A DNA stretch of 64,000 nt from Actinomycetota bacterium (GTDB lineage: Bacteria > Actinomycetota > CADDZG01 > JAHWKV01), in the NCBI GenBank assembly GCA_019347715.1, contig JAHWKU010000001.1:1-64000 (forward strand), given 5' to 3'. A program made the translations under genes and the position numbers. The notes beneath the pieces were generated by a model. That model worked only from the letters and a program-made list of their open reading frames with translations, ran no database searches and was not told where the DNA came from. Positions 34,206 through 41,581 of the stretch are shown one piece after another; positions within the stretch are counted from its first letter, which is position 1; every line of letters begins with the position of its first letter.

Positions 34206-35042
34206 TCAATCGGCCGCGCCGGAGCCGGGGGCCCCAATGATCGCAGACGAACCTATCTGAGCTCCGAAAGCCTCAGCCGCCCGGCCCTTGTTGACTGCCA
34301 CGGCCAGAAGGCCGTATGAATCCTCGGTCACCACCAGCTCACCGTCTGCTACCGCGGAAAAAGTCTCCCCGTACATGACCATCTTGCGATGCCCCTCGAT
34401 CCTCACTTCCAATAAGGATTTGGGAGGGAGTCCGATGGCGGTCATCTCTTCCTTGGTCACGTTCAACTGAACATTGCCGAACCTGTCGATATGCAATACC
34501 TGAGCGTGATAGTGGTCGTCGTGCAATCTCGGCTGAGGGATCGCCTCGGCAACCAACGATGCGACCGGCACCTCTGGCCCGAATTCTGCAATGGGCACGC
34601 CCTTGGCGAGATGAGCCGCGGCTGGAGCGAAGATATCTCTTCCGTGAAAGGTCTTGGATGGTGGGGTGATCATCAAGTCTGCGTTAGCTATTTCCCTGCA
34701 GGCAGTGGCGCCTCCCAGTTTCATTGCGGCCATTGCCAGAAGCCCGTTGTCCGGACCCACCAGCGCAGAACCATCCCCGGTTTCGATCACGAGCGACTTT
34801 CGCAAGCTCCCGACGCTTGGGTCGATGATTGCCAGATGAACTGCCTTCGGCATGAACCGGACCGATTGCGCCAGGATCATGGCGCCCTCTCGGATGTTCT
34901 GAGCCTGGATCCCGTGGGTGATGTCGATGATCTTCAGTTCCGGTGCGATCGAGAGCATCACTCCGTGACAGACTCCAACGAACTCGTCACTGAGCCCGTA
35001 GTCGGACAGGAACGTCACGTATTCGTAGCGGTATCCGCTCAT
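34206..35042 (-). CDS. S-adenosylmethionine hydrolase (SAM hydroxide adenosyltransferase family)
   Basis: 278 residues of the DUF62 family, which hydrolyses SAM to adenosine and methionine and is related to fluorinase/chlorinase. Landmarks: FLSDYGLSDEFVGVCHGVM at the N-terminus, DPSVGS, GPDNGLL, and FHGRDIFAPAAAHLA. The Asp-Arg-His triad of the hydrolases (Asp in HIDRFGN / FHGRDIF) appears present. It overlaps the alpha/beta hydrolase gene by 4 nt. Confidence 0.85.
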   Translation of the reverse strand: MSGYRYEYVTFLSDYGLSDEFVGVCHGVMLSIAPELKIIDITHGIQAQNIREGAMILAQSVRFMPKAVHLAIIDPSVGSLRKSLVIETGDGSALVGPDNGLLAMAAMKLGGATACREIANADLMITPPSKTFHGRDIFAPAAAHLAKGVPIAEFGPEVPVASLVAEAIPQPRLHDDHYHAQVLHIDRFGNVQLNVTKEEMTAIGLPPKSLLEVRIEGHRKMVMYGETFSAVADGELVVTEDSYGLLAVAVNKGRAAEAFGAQIGSSAIIGAPGSGAAD

Positions 35043-35734
35043 CGCATCGCTCGACTGAGGAAAGAAAGCAACGCCTCTGCCACCTCGTCCGACCTCCTTT
35101 CTCTCAACATATCCGTTCCATGGGCGTCTCCGGGAAAAAGTTGGATCTCGGCCCCCGGATCGCGAGAGAGTTGAAGCAGGCGCTTCGCATCACGAGCGGC
35201 ATCATCGTCGCCCACCGAAGCCAAAAACAACTTTCTCCCCGCAATTCTCCCGACCGCTTCCGACGAGTCCAACCCCCTGAACTTCACCGGCGCCGAAAGA
35301 GTTGCCACCGCGGCCACATCCGACTCAGACGAGGCGATCACAGACGCGGTTCCGCCCATGCTCGCACCAACAACTGCAACGGTGGACGCCGATCCCTCGT
35401 CTCTTAGGAAAGCGACGGCCGCTTCCGAATCCCGCGACATCAGGTGAACGTCTTTGGCCCCCTGGGATCCGCCATATCCTCTGAAGTTGAAAGTAAGGAC
35501 GAGGTACCCGTCGGTCGCCAATTGCTCAGCGAAGTCGAACCAAGCCGACTGGTCGGACCCGAACATATGAGAAAGAACCACCCCCCGGCTTCCCGAGCCA
35601 AAAGTTCTTCCTTCGAGCAGGAACCCGTCCGGCGTGCGGAACGACACCTGGCTGCTCTCCTGAATCTGAGTGATACAGGAGCTTGCGAGAATGAGGAGGA
35701 GAGCCGAAACGGCAAGTGTTAACTTGTGCGCCAT
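35039..35734 (-). CDS. Exported alpha/beta hydrolase (possible lipoprotein)
   Basis: 231 residues from ATG 35734. An N-terminal hydrophobic segment ends in LILASSC, close to a lipobox. The hydrolase fold shows VLSHMFGSD (oxyanion region), NFRGYGGS, nucleophile elbow GASMGG, an Asp in ASVGDDD and a His in GDAHGTD. The start overlaps, on the opposite strand, the ATG of the divergent transporter. An upstream in-frame ATG at 35755 is an alternative. Confidence 0.75.
   Translation of the reverse strand: MAHKLTLAVSALLLILASSCITQIQESSQVSFRTPDGFLLEGRTFGSGSRGVVLSHMFGSDQSAWFDFAEQLATDGYLVLTFNFRGYGGSQGAKDVHLMSRDSEAAVAFLRDEGSASTVAVVGASMGGTASVIASSESDVAAVATLSAPVKFRGLDSSEAVGRIAGRKLFLASVGDDDAARDAKRLLQLSRDPGAEIQLFPGDAHGTDMLRERRSDEVAEALLSFLSRAMR
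35720..35725 (+). promoter_or_regulatory. -10 box (TAACTT), leaderless MFS gene
   Basis: TAACTT, 7 nt, then ATG 35733. The box lies inside the 5' end of the divergent hydrolase gene. Confidence 0.4.
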
Positions 35735-36938
35735 GCTCCCAGGGTCCCAACGCATCTTCAACCGCACGTTTCTCATCCTAAGCGCCGCCACTTTCTGCTT
35801 CTTTATAGCTACCTCCGTCCTGGTGCCGGTTCTGCCACGCCACGTGGAAGATTTGGGCGGCAGTCTCGCCATGGTGGGTCTCGTCAACGGGATTATGTGG
35901 GTTCCGGCGATCATCTTGAGGCCGTTCGTTGGCAGACACATGGACCGCAGAGGCCGCCGCCCGTTCATCCTGATCGGAACCATGATCAGCGTTGCAGCCG
36001 GTGTTGCCTATGCGCTGAGCGATTCGATAACTGTGATTTTCATCATCCGCTTGTTCCACGGCGCATCCTTTGCCTGTTATTACCCCAGCTCTACGACGAT
36101 GGTTGCCGACGTTCTTCCTGCATCTCGCAGGGCTGAGGCCTTCAGCTATTTCTCGATGTTCCTCTTCGCGGGGTTGGCCCTCGGGCCGGCGATCGGAGAG
36201 CATCTATACCAAGCCTCCGGGGCCGATGCTGCATTCATTGCTGGAGCCGCTGCCTCGGCTGCGGCGATGCTGCTGGCCTCGAGGCTGCCCGAGACCTTCG
36301 GAGGTGAAGAATCTGAAGCAAAGGCTCCCCTTCTCCATCGGGCCGCCGCCTTCCCGGCACTCATTCTTGGTTTGGTCGCCCTTGGGGCTGCCGCTGCGGA
36401 CGCATTCCTGCCCCTGTACGTCTCGAAATTCGGTGACGGCGATAGCCGCCTGTATTTCACAACCTTCGCCGTCACGATCATCGCCGTCCGATTCTTTACG
36501 GGACGCATCGCAGACCGGTTCGGAAGAGGCGCGATCATCGTGCCCGGCGCTTTTTTGTCTGCTGCGGCGATGTTCGTCCTCGCCGGCGGAGCGGACCCGG
36601 CGCACATCCTTACGGCGGCGGTATTGAGGGGAATCGGTTGGGGTGCTCTATTCCCCGGACTATTCGCCATGTTGATGGATCGAATTCGCCCGGGAGAGCG
36701 AGGATCGGCTACCGGCACTTTCACCGCAGCATTCGACCTGTCATTCGGAGGGGGCCAGATTCTTCTTGGAGCGATACTGCAGGCAACGAGCTTCGACACC
36801 ATCTTCGTGCTTGGCGGACTCTCGGGAATAGCAGGAGGACTCGTGTGGATCGTTTGGAAAAAGCGATCGGAGGAGCGATTTCCCCCGCTGGACGAGGTTA
36901 TTTACCCTGCTGACGGCGCTGCCAGCGCGTCTTCTTGA
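35733..36938 (+). CDS. Major facilitator superfamily transporter
   Basis: 401 residues with twelve helices in two halves. The MFS loop motif between helices 2 and 3 is GRHMDRRGRRPF, and its counterpart in the second half is GRIADRFGRG. Substrate unknown; the pattern fits a drug/metabolite exporter. The 3' end overlaps the antisense bS22 gene by 41 bp. Confidence 0.87.
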   Translation: MLPGSQRIFNRTFLILSAATFCFFIATSVLVPVLPRHVEDLGGSLAMVGLVNGIMWVPAIILRPFVGRHMDRRGRRPFILIGTMISVAAGVAYALSDSITVIFIIRLFHGASFACYYPSSTTMVADVLPASRRAEAFSYFSMFLFAGLALGPAIGEHLYQASGADAAFIAGAAASAAAMLLASRLPETFGGEESEAKAPLLHRAAAFPALILGLVALGAAAADAFLPLYVSKFGDGDSRLYFTTFAVTIIAVRFFTGRIADRFGRGAIIVPGAFLSAAAMFVLAGGADPAHILTAAVLRGIGWGALFPGLFAMLMDRIRPGERGSATGTFTAAFDLSFGGGQILLGAILQATSFDTIFVLGGLSGIAGGLVWIVWKKRSEERFPPLDEVIYPADGAASASS

Positions 36939-36999
36939 GCATCTTCTTATGCTTCTTCTTGCGCATCTTCTTGCGGCGCTTCTTCACTACTGACGACAT
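36898..36999 (-). CDS. Small ribosomal subunit protein bS22 (AURKAIP1/COX24 family)
   Basis: 33 residues beginning MSSVVKKRRKKMRKKKHKKM and ending KTRWQRRQQGK, the highly basic signature of the actinobacterial 30S protein bS22. AGGAAGG lies 6 nt before the ATG. The last 41 bp overlap the 3' end of the convergent MFS gene. This protein is an actinobacterial marker. Confidence 0.92.
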   Translation of the reverse strand: MSSVVKKRRKKMRKKKHKKMLKKTRWQRRQQGK

Positions 37000-37020
37000 C
37001 TATAACCTTCCTGACCTCGG

Positions 37021-37914
37021 CTAACCAAACAACTCTCGGATCGTCACGCTTCCGAGCTTCTTTCCTTCGATCGAAATCCTGATCGAACCCAGCCTCAAAC
37101 CCGCTGCGCTCTCGGAAACCGGAGAGACCATACGCAGCACCTTCTCGGTGGCGTCGAACTCCAAGAGTCCGATCCCGGTGCACTTGCCCTTACCGTCCTC
37201 CAGTCCCACCACGAGACCGTCAAGTCTCGAAAGATCTGTTTCCGGCGGGATGGTTGGCATGAAGACGGATGTCCTCAAGCGCCACCTCGATAGCGGAGGC
37301 TGGAAGTATGCCGCAAATCGATCCTCTCTGGATCCCAGGCGTTCTTCCACGGTGCGTTCCACGATGGCGCTCTCCACCCGAAGCGATATGACCTCGACGG
37401 GCATGAACCTGCGAATAACTCCCAGGATTGGCTCCAGCTCCTCGCCTCTTTGGAATCCCACGACGGTATCCGGCTTTATCAGTTCGAGCTTGAAGTACTT
37501 GAGGATCTGAGCCTGCACTCCTGAGATGAATCCGCTCGTGTCTACGATGATCAGCTCCACGCCGGTGGCCCTGGCGTGATCGACCAGGCGGGACGTCGCC
37601 GTCACGACGGGCAACAGATGACCCTCTGGAGAAGTGTTGCCCACAAAGCCTATTTCGTCGGCAGTAGAAACCAGTTCAGGAGTCACGGCCTCCAGTGAGG
37701 AACAGAACTTCAGCCCGACACAAGTGGGAGGCCCTATCGACGACTGGCCGATGTCGGCATCGATGTACGCAACCTCGATACCGCCCGATCTGGCGGCCTC
37801 TGCGAGGTTCAATCCAAAGCTGGTCTTACCGGTATCGATACCCCCAAGGAGCACCACTGTGCCCTTGGACGATAAAAGTTGTTCGACGATCTGTTCTGAA
37901 GAAACCCGTGGCAA
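37021..37914 (-). CDS. Clp1/Grc3-like P-loop polynucleotide kinase family protein
   Basis: 297 residues. Walker A GGIDTGKTSFGLNLAEAA (about 24-41), DADIGQSSIGPP (about 53-64) and the NTSPEGHLLPVV and DTSGFI segments follow the P-loop domain of Clp1/Grc3/Nol9 RNA 5'-kinases, known mainly from eukaryotes and archaea. A compact C-terminal domain replaces the eukaryotic one. Start TTG 37914 is backed by GGAGGTGA. It is 22 bp upstream of the bS22 gene, so a role in RNA or ribosome maturation is a reasonable guess. Confidence 0.78.
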   Translation of the reverse strand: MPRVSSEQIVEQLLSSKGTVVLLGGIDTGKTSFGLNLAEAARSGGIEVAYIDADIGQSSIGPPTCVGLKFCSSLEAVTPELVSTADEIGFVGNTSPEGHLLPVVTATSRLVDHARATGVELIIVDTSGFISGVQAQILKYFKLELIKPDTVVGFQRGEELEPILGVIRRFMPVEVISLRVESAIVERTVEERLGSREDRFAAYFQPPLSRWRLRTSVFMPTIPPETDLSRLDGLVVGLEDGKGKCTGIGLLEFDATEKVLRMVSPVSESAAGLRLGSIRISIEGKKLGSVTIRELFG

Positions 37915-37954
37915 CGTTCACCTCCAAAACCTCCGTGATGCGCGCCACGTGTTC

Positions 37955-38176
37955 TCAAACCGCCTTGACATAGTGCTCGTCCAGGTACTTGTGAACATCG
38001 GATTCCCTTACCCGGTATCTGTTCCCTATTTGCACTGCCGGCAGAGCTCCCGAGCGGATCAGGCGGTAAACCGTCATGTTCGAAACGCGCATCAGGTGAG
38101 CGACCTCGCTCACGGTAAGAAAATCGGACTTGATCTCTTTTTGTTTTTGCTGAGCCAGGTTGCTCACCCCTCGCAA
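37955..38176 (-). CDS. BldC/excisionase-like MerR-type helix-turn-helix protein
   Basis: 73 residues, one DNA-binding domain: FLTVSEVAHLMRVSNMTVYR and LIRSGALPAVQIGNRYRVRE, as in actinobacterial BldC. It lies upstream of the Clp1-like and bS22 genes on the same strand, a neighbourhood also seen in other actinobacteria. Probable transcription regulator binding direct repeats. Confidence 0.85.
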   Translation of the reverse strand: MRGVSNLAQQKQKEIKSDFLTVSEVAHLMRVSNMTVYRLIRSGALPAVQIGNRYRVRESDVHKYLDEHYVKAV

Positions 38177-38228
38177 TCAGTATATCCGGGGCGAGTTTGG
38201 GTTCTCCTGACGGGCTTAAGGCTGTGGC

Positions 38229-38234
38229 TATACT
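38229..38234 (+). promoter_or_regulatory. -10 box (TATACT), leaderless TetR gene
   Basis: CTGACG, 16 nt, TATACT, 8 nt, then ATG 38243. No Shine-Dalgarno sequence. Confidence 0.5.
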
Positions 38235-38242
38235 GAGCTCCG

Positions 38243-38881
38243 ATGGCCGTGGATCTGAGCGTCAAGGCGAGAACCAAGCAGCCGGAGATCCGGCGCGATC
38301 AGCTCTTGGACGCAGCCGAGAAGCTGTTTGCCACAAAGGGTTTGGTCGAAACGACCGTTGCGGACATTTCGGAAGAGGCGGGAGTCGCCAAGGGAACCTT
38401 TTACCTGTATTTCCCCAGTAAGGGTCATTGCGTAGTTGCCGTCAAAAAGCGGCTGGCCGATGGCATCGTTGATCGGTTCATCGCGGTGCTTGCACCCGAG
38501 TTCGACCGGCTGGCAAGGGGCGATGCCGACATCGACGTGCCGGCGGTAACCGCCCGCATACTCGACGTCTCCTTCAGCTACGCCGCCGAGCATGCGGATA
38601 TCCACCAGGCTCTCTTCCACGTCGGCGACACTCACGAAGTGGATCAGGTCTCCCTTGAAGCAGAGGCCGCGATCGTTTCCTGCCTGACCCAGGCCTTTCG
38701 GATGATGAATGAGGCTGGCGTAGCAGCCGTAAAGCATCCCGAGCACACCGCTCGGATCTTGTTCTCCGGGGTTCACTGGGCACTGGAGGATCTCCTTAGG
38801 CGCGATCGACCCGAAAGACTCCACGACCTGAAGGAGACCGCCCTGGAGATGGTCACCCGAGTCCTAGCACCTCCATCCTGA
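38243..38881 (+). CDS. TetR-family transcriptional regulator
   Basis: 212 residues. N-terminal HTH: DQLLDAAEKLFATKGLVETT and ISEEAGVAKGTFYLYFPSKG. The C-terminal ligand domain is typical in size and gives no clue to the inducer. It ends 1 nt before the MoxR gene and probably controls the MoxR/CoxE pair. Confidence 0.9.
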   Translation: MAVDLSVKARTKQPEIRRDQLLDAAEKLFATKGLVETTVADISEEAGVAKGTFYLYFPSKGHCVVAVKKRLADGIVDRFIAVLAPEFDRLARGDADIDVPAVTARILDVSFSYAAEHADIHQALFHVGDTHEVDQVSLEAEAAIVSCLTQAFRMMNEAGVAAVKHPEHTARILFSGVHWALEDLLRRDRPERLHDLKETALEMVTRVLAPPS

Positions 38882-38882
38882 A

Positions 38883-39734
38883 GTGTTCGAGAGCCCGGAT
38901 CGGGTGACCGCCGCCCTCAAGAAGGGCGGCTACCTTTCCGACGCCGAGATCGCCACTTCGGTTTTCGTAGCGGATTCGATCGGCAAACCCCTGTTGATCG
39001 AAGGTCCCGCAGGAGTAGGAAAGACGGAGCTGGCGAAGTGCCTCGCCGAAGCTCTCCCGGCGCGACTTATCCGTCTGCAGTGCTACGAGGGTCTCGATGA
39101 GAGCAAGGCTCTGTACGAATGGAACTATCGCAAGCAGCTGCTCCGCATCCAGGCCGACGAGAACAAGGACTGGTCCAAGACAGAAGAAGACATTTTCTCG
39201 GAGGATTACCTGCTCGGCCGCCCACTCCTGGACGCCATCAGAAGCTCCGACCCGGTGTTGCTGCTGATTGACGAAGTCGATCGGTTGGATCTCGAGGCCG
39301 AAGCCCTGATGCTCGAGGTCCTGAGCGACTGGCAGGTTTCTATCCCGGAATTCGGAGTCATCAGGGCGCAGCGCAGACCGTGGGTGGTGCTTACGTCCAA
39401 CGCGACTCGTGAATTGAGCGAGGCCCTAAAGAGGCGGTGCGTGTTTCTCGCTCTCGAGTACCCATCGATAGAGCGCGAAAAGGAAATCCTAATGACGAAA
39501 GTCCCAGACATGCCGGAAGCGCTGGCGGAACGAGTCGCTGAAGTCGTACGTGCAGTCCGAAATCTGGAGCTCAAGAAGTCTCCCTCTATAGCAGAGTCGA
39601 TCGATTGGGCAAGGAGCCTCATCGCACTTGGAAGAGACAGTCTCGAAGACGGCGAGATTGCCGAAACGCTTGGCGTTTTGCTCAAGCATTCGGTCGACAT
39701 CGACAAGGCAAGAGGAGCTCTTACGGCCAAATGA
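38883..39734 (+). CDS. MoxR-family AAA+ ATPase
   Basis: 283 residues with Walker A EGPAGVGKTELAK (about 40-52), Walker B LLLIDEVDRLD (about 122-132), and sensor region WVVLTSNATRELSEALKRRC. MoxR ATPases work as chaperones with a VWA partner, here the next gene, to mature metalloenzymes or complexes. Start is GTG 38883. The substrate is not encoded nearby; the tungsten oxidoreductase or respiratory complexes are candidates only by guess. Confidence 0.88.
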   Translation: MFESPDRVTAALKKGGYLSDAEIATSVFVADSIGKPLLIEGPAGVGKTELAKCLAEALPARLIRLQCYEGLDESKALYEWNYRKQLLRIQADENKDWSKTEEDIFSEDYLLGRPLLDAIRSSDPVLLLIDEVDRLDLEAEALMLEVLSDWQVSIPEFGVIRAQRRPWVVLTSNATRELSEALKRRCVFLALEYPSIEREKEILMTKVPDMPEALAERVAEVVRAVRNLELKKSPSIAESIDWARSLIALGRDSLEDGEIAETLGVLLKHSVDIDKARGALTAK

Positions 39735-41110
39735 TCGATCGCCTCACAGCATTCGTTGATCGCTTGAGGCAGGTAGGCGTACCAGTTTCGACAAGTGAGG
39801 TCATCGACGCGTCGACCGCTCTGTCGTTCATATCTTGGTCCGAACGAAGCGTATTCCGTTCCGCTCTTGCAGCAACTCTCATCAAAAACGGAACGCATCG
39901 TCCCGTATTCGAAACCCTTTTCGATATCTACTTTCCGCAGATGGTCGGGGAGCTCCAGCAGGAACCCGATTCGGAACAACCGAGCTCCAAGAATGACGCG
40001 AAGCCCCTGGACGACATGACCTCCGAAGTTCTCGAAGCACTCCTAAGGATGGACCTGGAGCTGCTGGACAGGCTGGCCGAAGAGGCTATCGCTCGCTACG
40101 CGGGAATGATGCCGGGACGGCCAGTTGGCGGCCGCTATTACCAGTGGAAAGTCGAGCAGGCGCTCGACATGAACGCGATCACCGAACGCCTAACGCAGAT
40201 GCTCGGAGGAAGCGGGCCCGGCGGCGAAACTGCTGGCTCGGTGCTGACGGCCCTTCTTGCGCGCGAGGACGCCACGGCAAGAATGGGAGAACTGAGAAGA
40301 AGGATTGAAAGAATTATCCGGGGACGACTGATCTCCGATCGAGGGCCAGAAGCCATGGCGAGGGCCCTATCCCGTCCCCTTCCGGAAGAGGTGGAGTTCC
40401 TCCAGGCGACCTCGGAGGACCTGGCTGAGATGAAACGGACCATCGCGGCGATGTCCAGAAGACTCGCCGCCCGTCTTGCCTATAAACACCATCGAACGAA
40501 ACGAGGTCGGATCGACTTTCGCAAGACGATCAGAAGATCTCTCGAAACGGGAGGCACGCCGCTGGAACCGAAGTACCGTCATCGAACCAACCGGCCAGAT
40601 CTGATCGTCATGTGTGACGTGTCGGGGTCGGTAGCCTCGTTCAGCAGGTTCGCTCTCTCTCTGCTCTACGCCTTGTCGCAGCACTTCCGTAAGATCCGAT
40701 CCTTTGCGTTCGTCGATGCCATAGATGAAGTGACCCACTTCTTCGAACAGGCCGAAATGGAGGAAGCCGCGAGGCGCGTTAGGACGGAAGCCAACGTCGT
40801 TTGGCTCGACGGTCACTCGGATTACGGCCACGCCTTCTCGCAGTTCCTCCAGCGCTACGGAGATGCTCTTTCCCCCAAGACAACCGTTCTGGTCTTAGGC
40901 GATGCCAGGAGCAATTTTCGGGATCCTTTGGCCGAACGTTTGCACGAGATCAGGGATCGGGTGCGAAAGCTCTATTTCCTCAATCCAGAACCTCATCGAC
41001 ATTGGGATACCGGGGACTCCATCGTCTCCAAGTACTCACCCGTGTGCGATGGGGTTTTCGAAGTGAGAAACCTGAGGCAGCTGGCCCAGTTCATCGAAAG
41101 GATCGGGTGA
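39731..41110 (+). CDS. CoxE-like VWA-domain protein
   Basis: 459 residues from ATG 39731, overlapping the MoxR gene by 4 nt. The C-terminal half is a von Willebrand A domain with an intact MIDAS (DVSGSVAS) and a later Asp in LVLGDARSNFRD. The N-terminal half is helical and charged. CoxE-type proteins act with MoxR/CoxD ATPases in maturation of CO dehydrogenase and related enzymes; no such enzyme is in the window. Confidence 0.87.
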   Translation: MIDRLTAFVDRLRQVGVPVSTSEVIDASTALSFISWSERSVFRSALAATLIKNGTHRPVFETLFDIYFPQMVGELQQEPDSEQPSSKNDAKPLDDMTSEVLEALLRMDLELLDRLAEEAIARYAGMMPGRPVGGRYYQWKVEQALDMNAITERLTQMLGGSGPGGETAGSVLTALLAREDATARMGELRRRIERIIRGRLISDRGPEAMARALSRPLPEEVEFLQATSEDLAEMKRTIAAMSRRLAARLAYKHHRTKRGRIDFRKTIRRSLETGGTPLEPKYRHRTNRPDLIVMCDVSGSVASFSRFALSLLYALSQHFRKIRSFAFVDAIDEVTHFFEQAEMEEAARRVRTEANVVWLDGHSDYGHAFSQFLQRYGDALSPKTTVLVLGDARSNFRDPLAERLHEIRDRVRKLYFLNPEPHRHWDTGDSIVSKYSPVCDGVFEVRNLRQLAQFIERIG

Positions 41111-41130
41111 CCCTGCCCATCCTTCCTTTT

Positions 41131-41190
41131 AGGCCCAGTAGGCCCAGTAGGCCCATTAGGCCCATTAGGCCCATTAGGCCCATTAGGATT
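41131..41190. repeat. 9-bp tandem repeat
   Basis: Six full copies: AGGCCCAGT twice, AGGCCCATT four times, then a partial AGGATT. It fills most of the 85-bp gap between the CoxE-like gene and the next membrane-protein gene. Confidence 0.95.
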
Positions 41191-41195
41191 AACGA

Positions 41196-41558
41196 GTGTC
41201 AGTAGAGATCGTCTTCTCTCTTTTGCTGTGGATCCTCGTTGGGGCATTCGTCGGAAGCGGAGTTACCCCGCTCCTCGGAGCGGTCGAGCTGTGGCGGGTA
41301 TGGGTAGTCGTGGGCGCTGCGATTGGCATCGCGGTCGGGACAAGGCCTTCAATCAAAGGCAGAAACGGGATCCCCATGACCGCCCTTGCAACCGCGATGG
41401 CCGGATGGCTCGTCGGCCTGATCGTCGGCGTCTGGCAGGTGGGTTCGGTATTGATCATCGCGGGGGCCCTGTGGGGGACCTATCTCGGCATCAATCTCCA
41501 AGAGCGCTTCACGCGCAATATCACCCGTTCCGACGACAAAGGAAAGTTCTGGACCTAG
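41196..41558 (+). CDS. Small membrane protein
   Basis: 120 residues with about four hydrophobic helices (2-20, 28-48, 60-80, 82-100) and glycine-rich helices (GAFVGSGVTPLLGAV, GWLVGLIVGVWQVG). Not recognised; some resemblance to GlsB-type proteins. Start is GTG 41196, just after a 9-bp tandem repeat, and its stop codon lies within another 9-bp repeat. Confidence 0.65.
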   Translation: MSVEIVFSLLLWILVGAFVGSGVTPLLGAVELWRVWVVVGAAIGIAVGTRPSIKGRNGIPMTALATAMAGWLVGLIVGVWQVGSVLIIAGALWGTYLGINLQERFTRNITRSDDKGKFWT

Positions 41559-41581
41559 TGGACCTAGTGGACCTCCACTAG
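41551..41581. terminator. 9-bp repeat with inverted repeat between convergent genes
   Basis: GGACCTAGT occurs twice and is followed by GGACCT. CTAGTGG (41564-41570) and CCACTAG (41575-41581) form a 7-bp stem with a 4-nt loop at the meeting point of two convergent genes, so a bidirectional terminator is plausible. There is no T run. Confidence 0.5.

Noticed and set aside
41131..41190. CRISPR-like array
   Set aside because: 9-bp units without spacers; simple tandem repeat.
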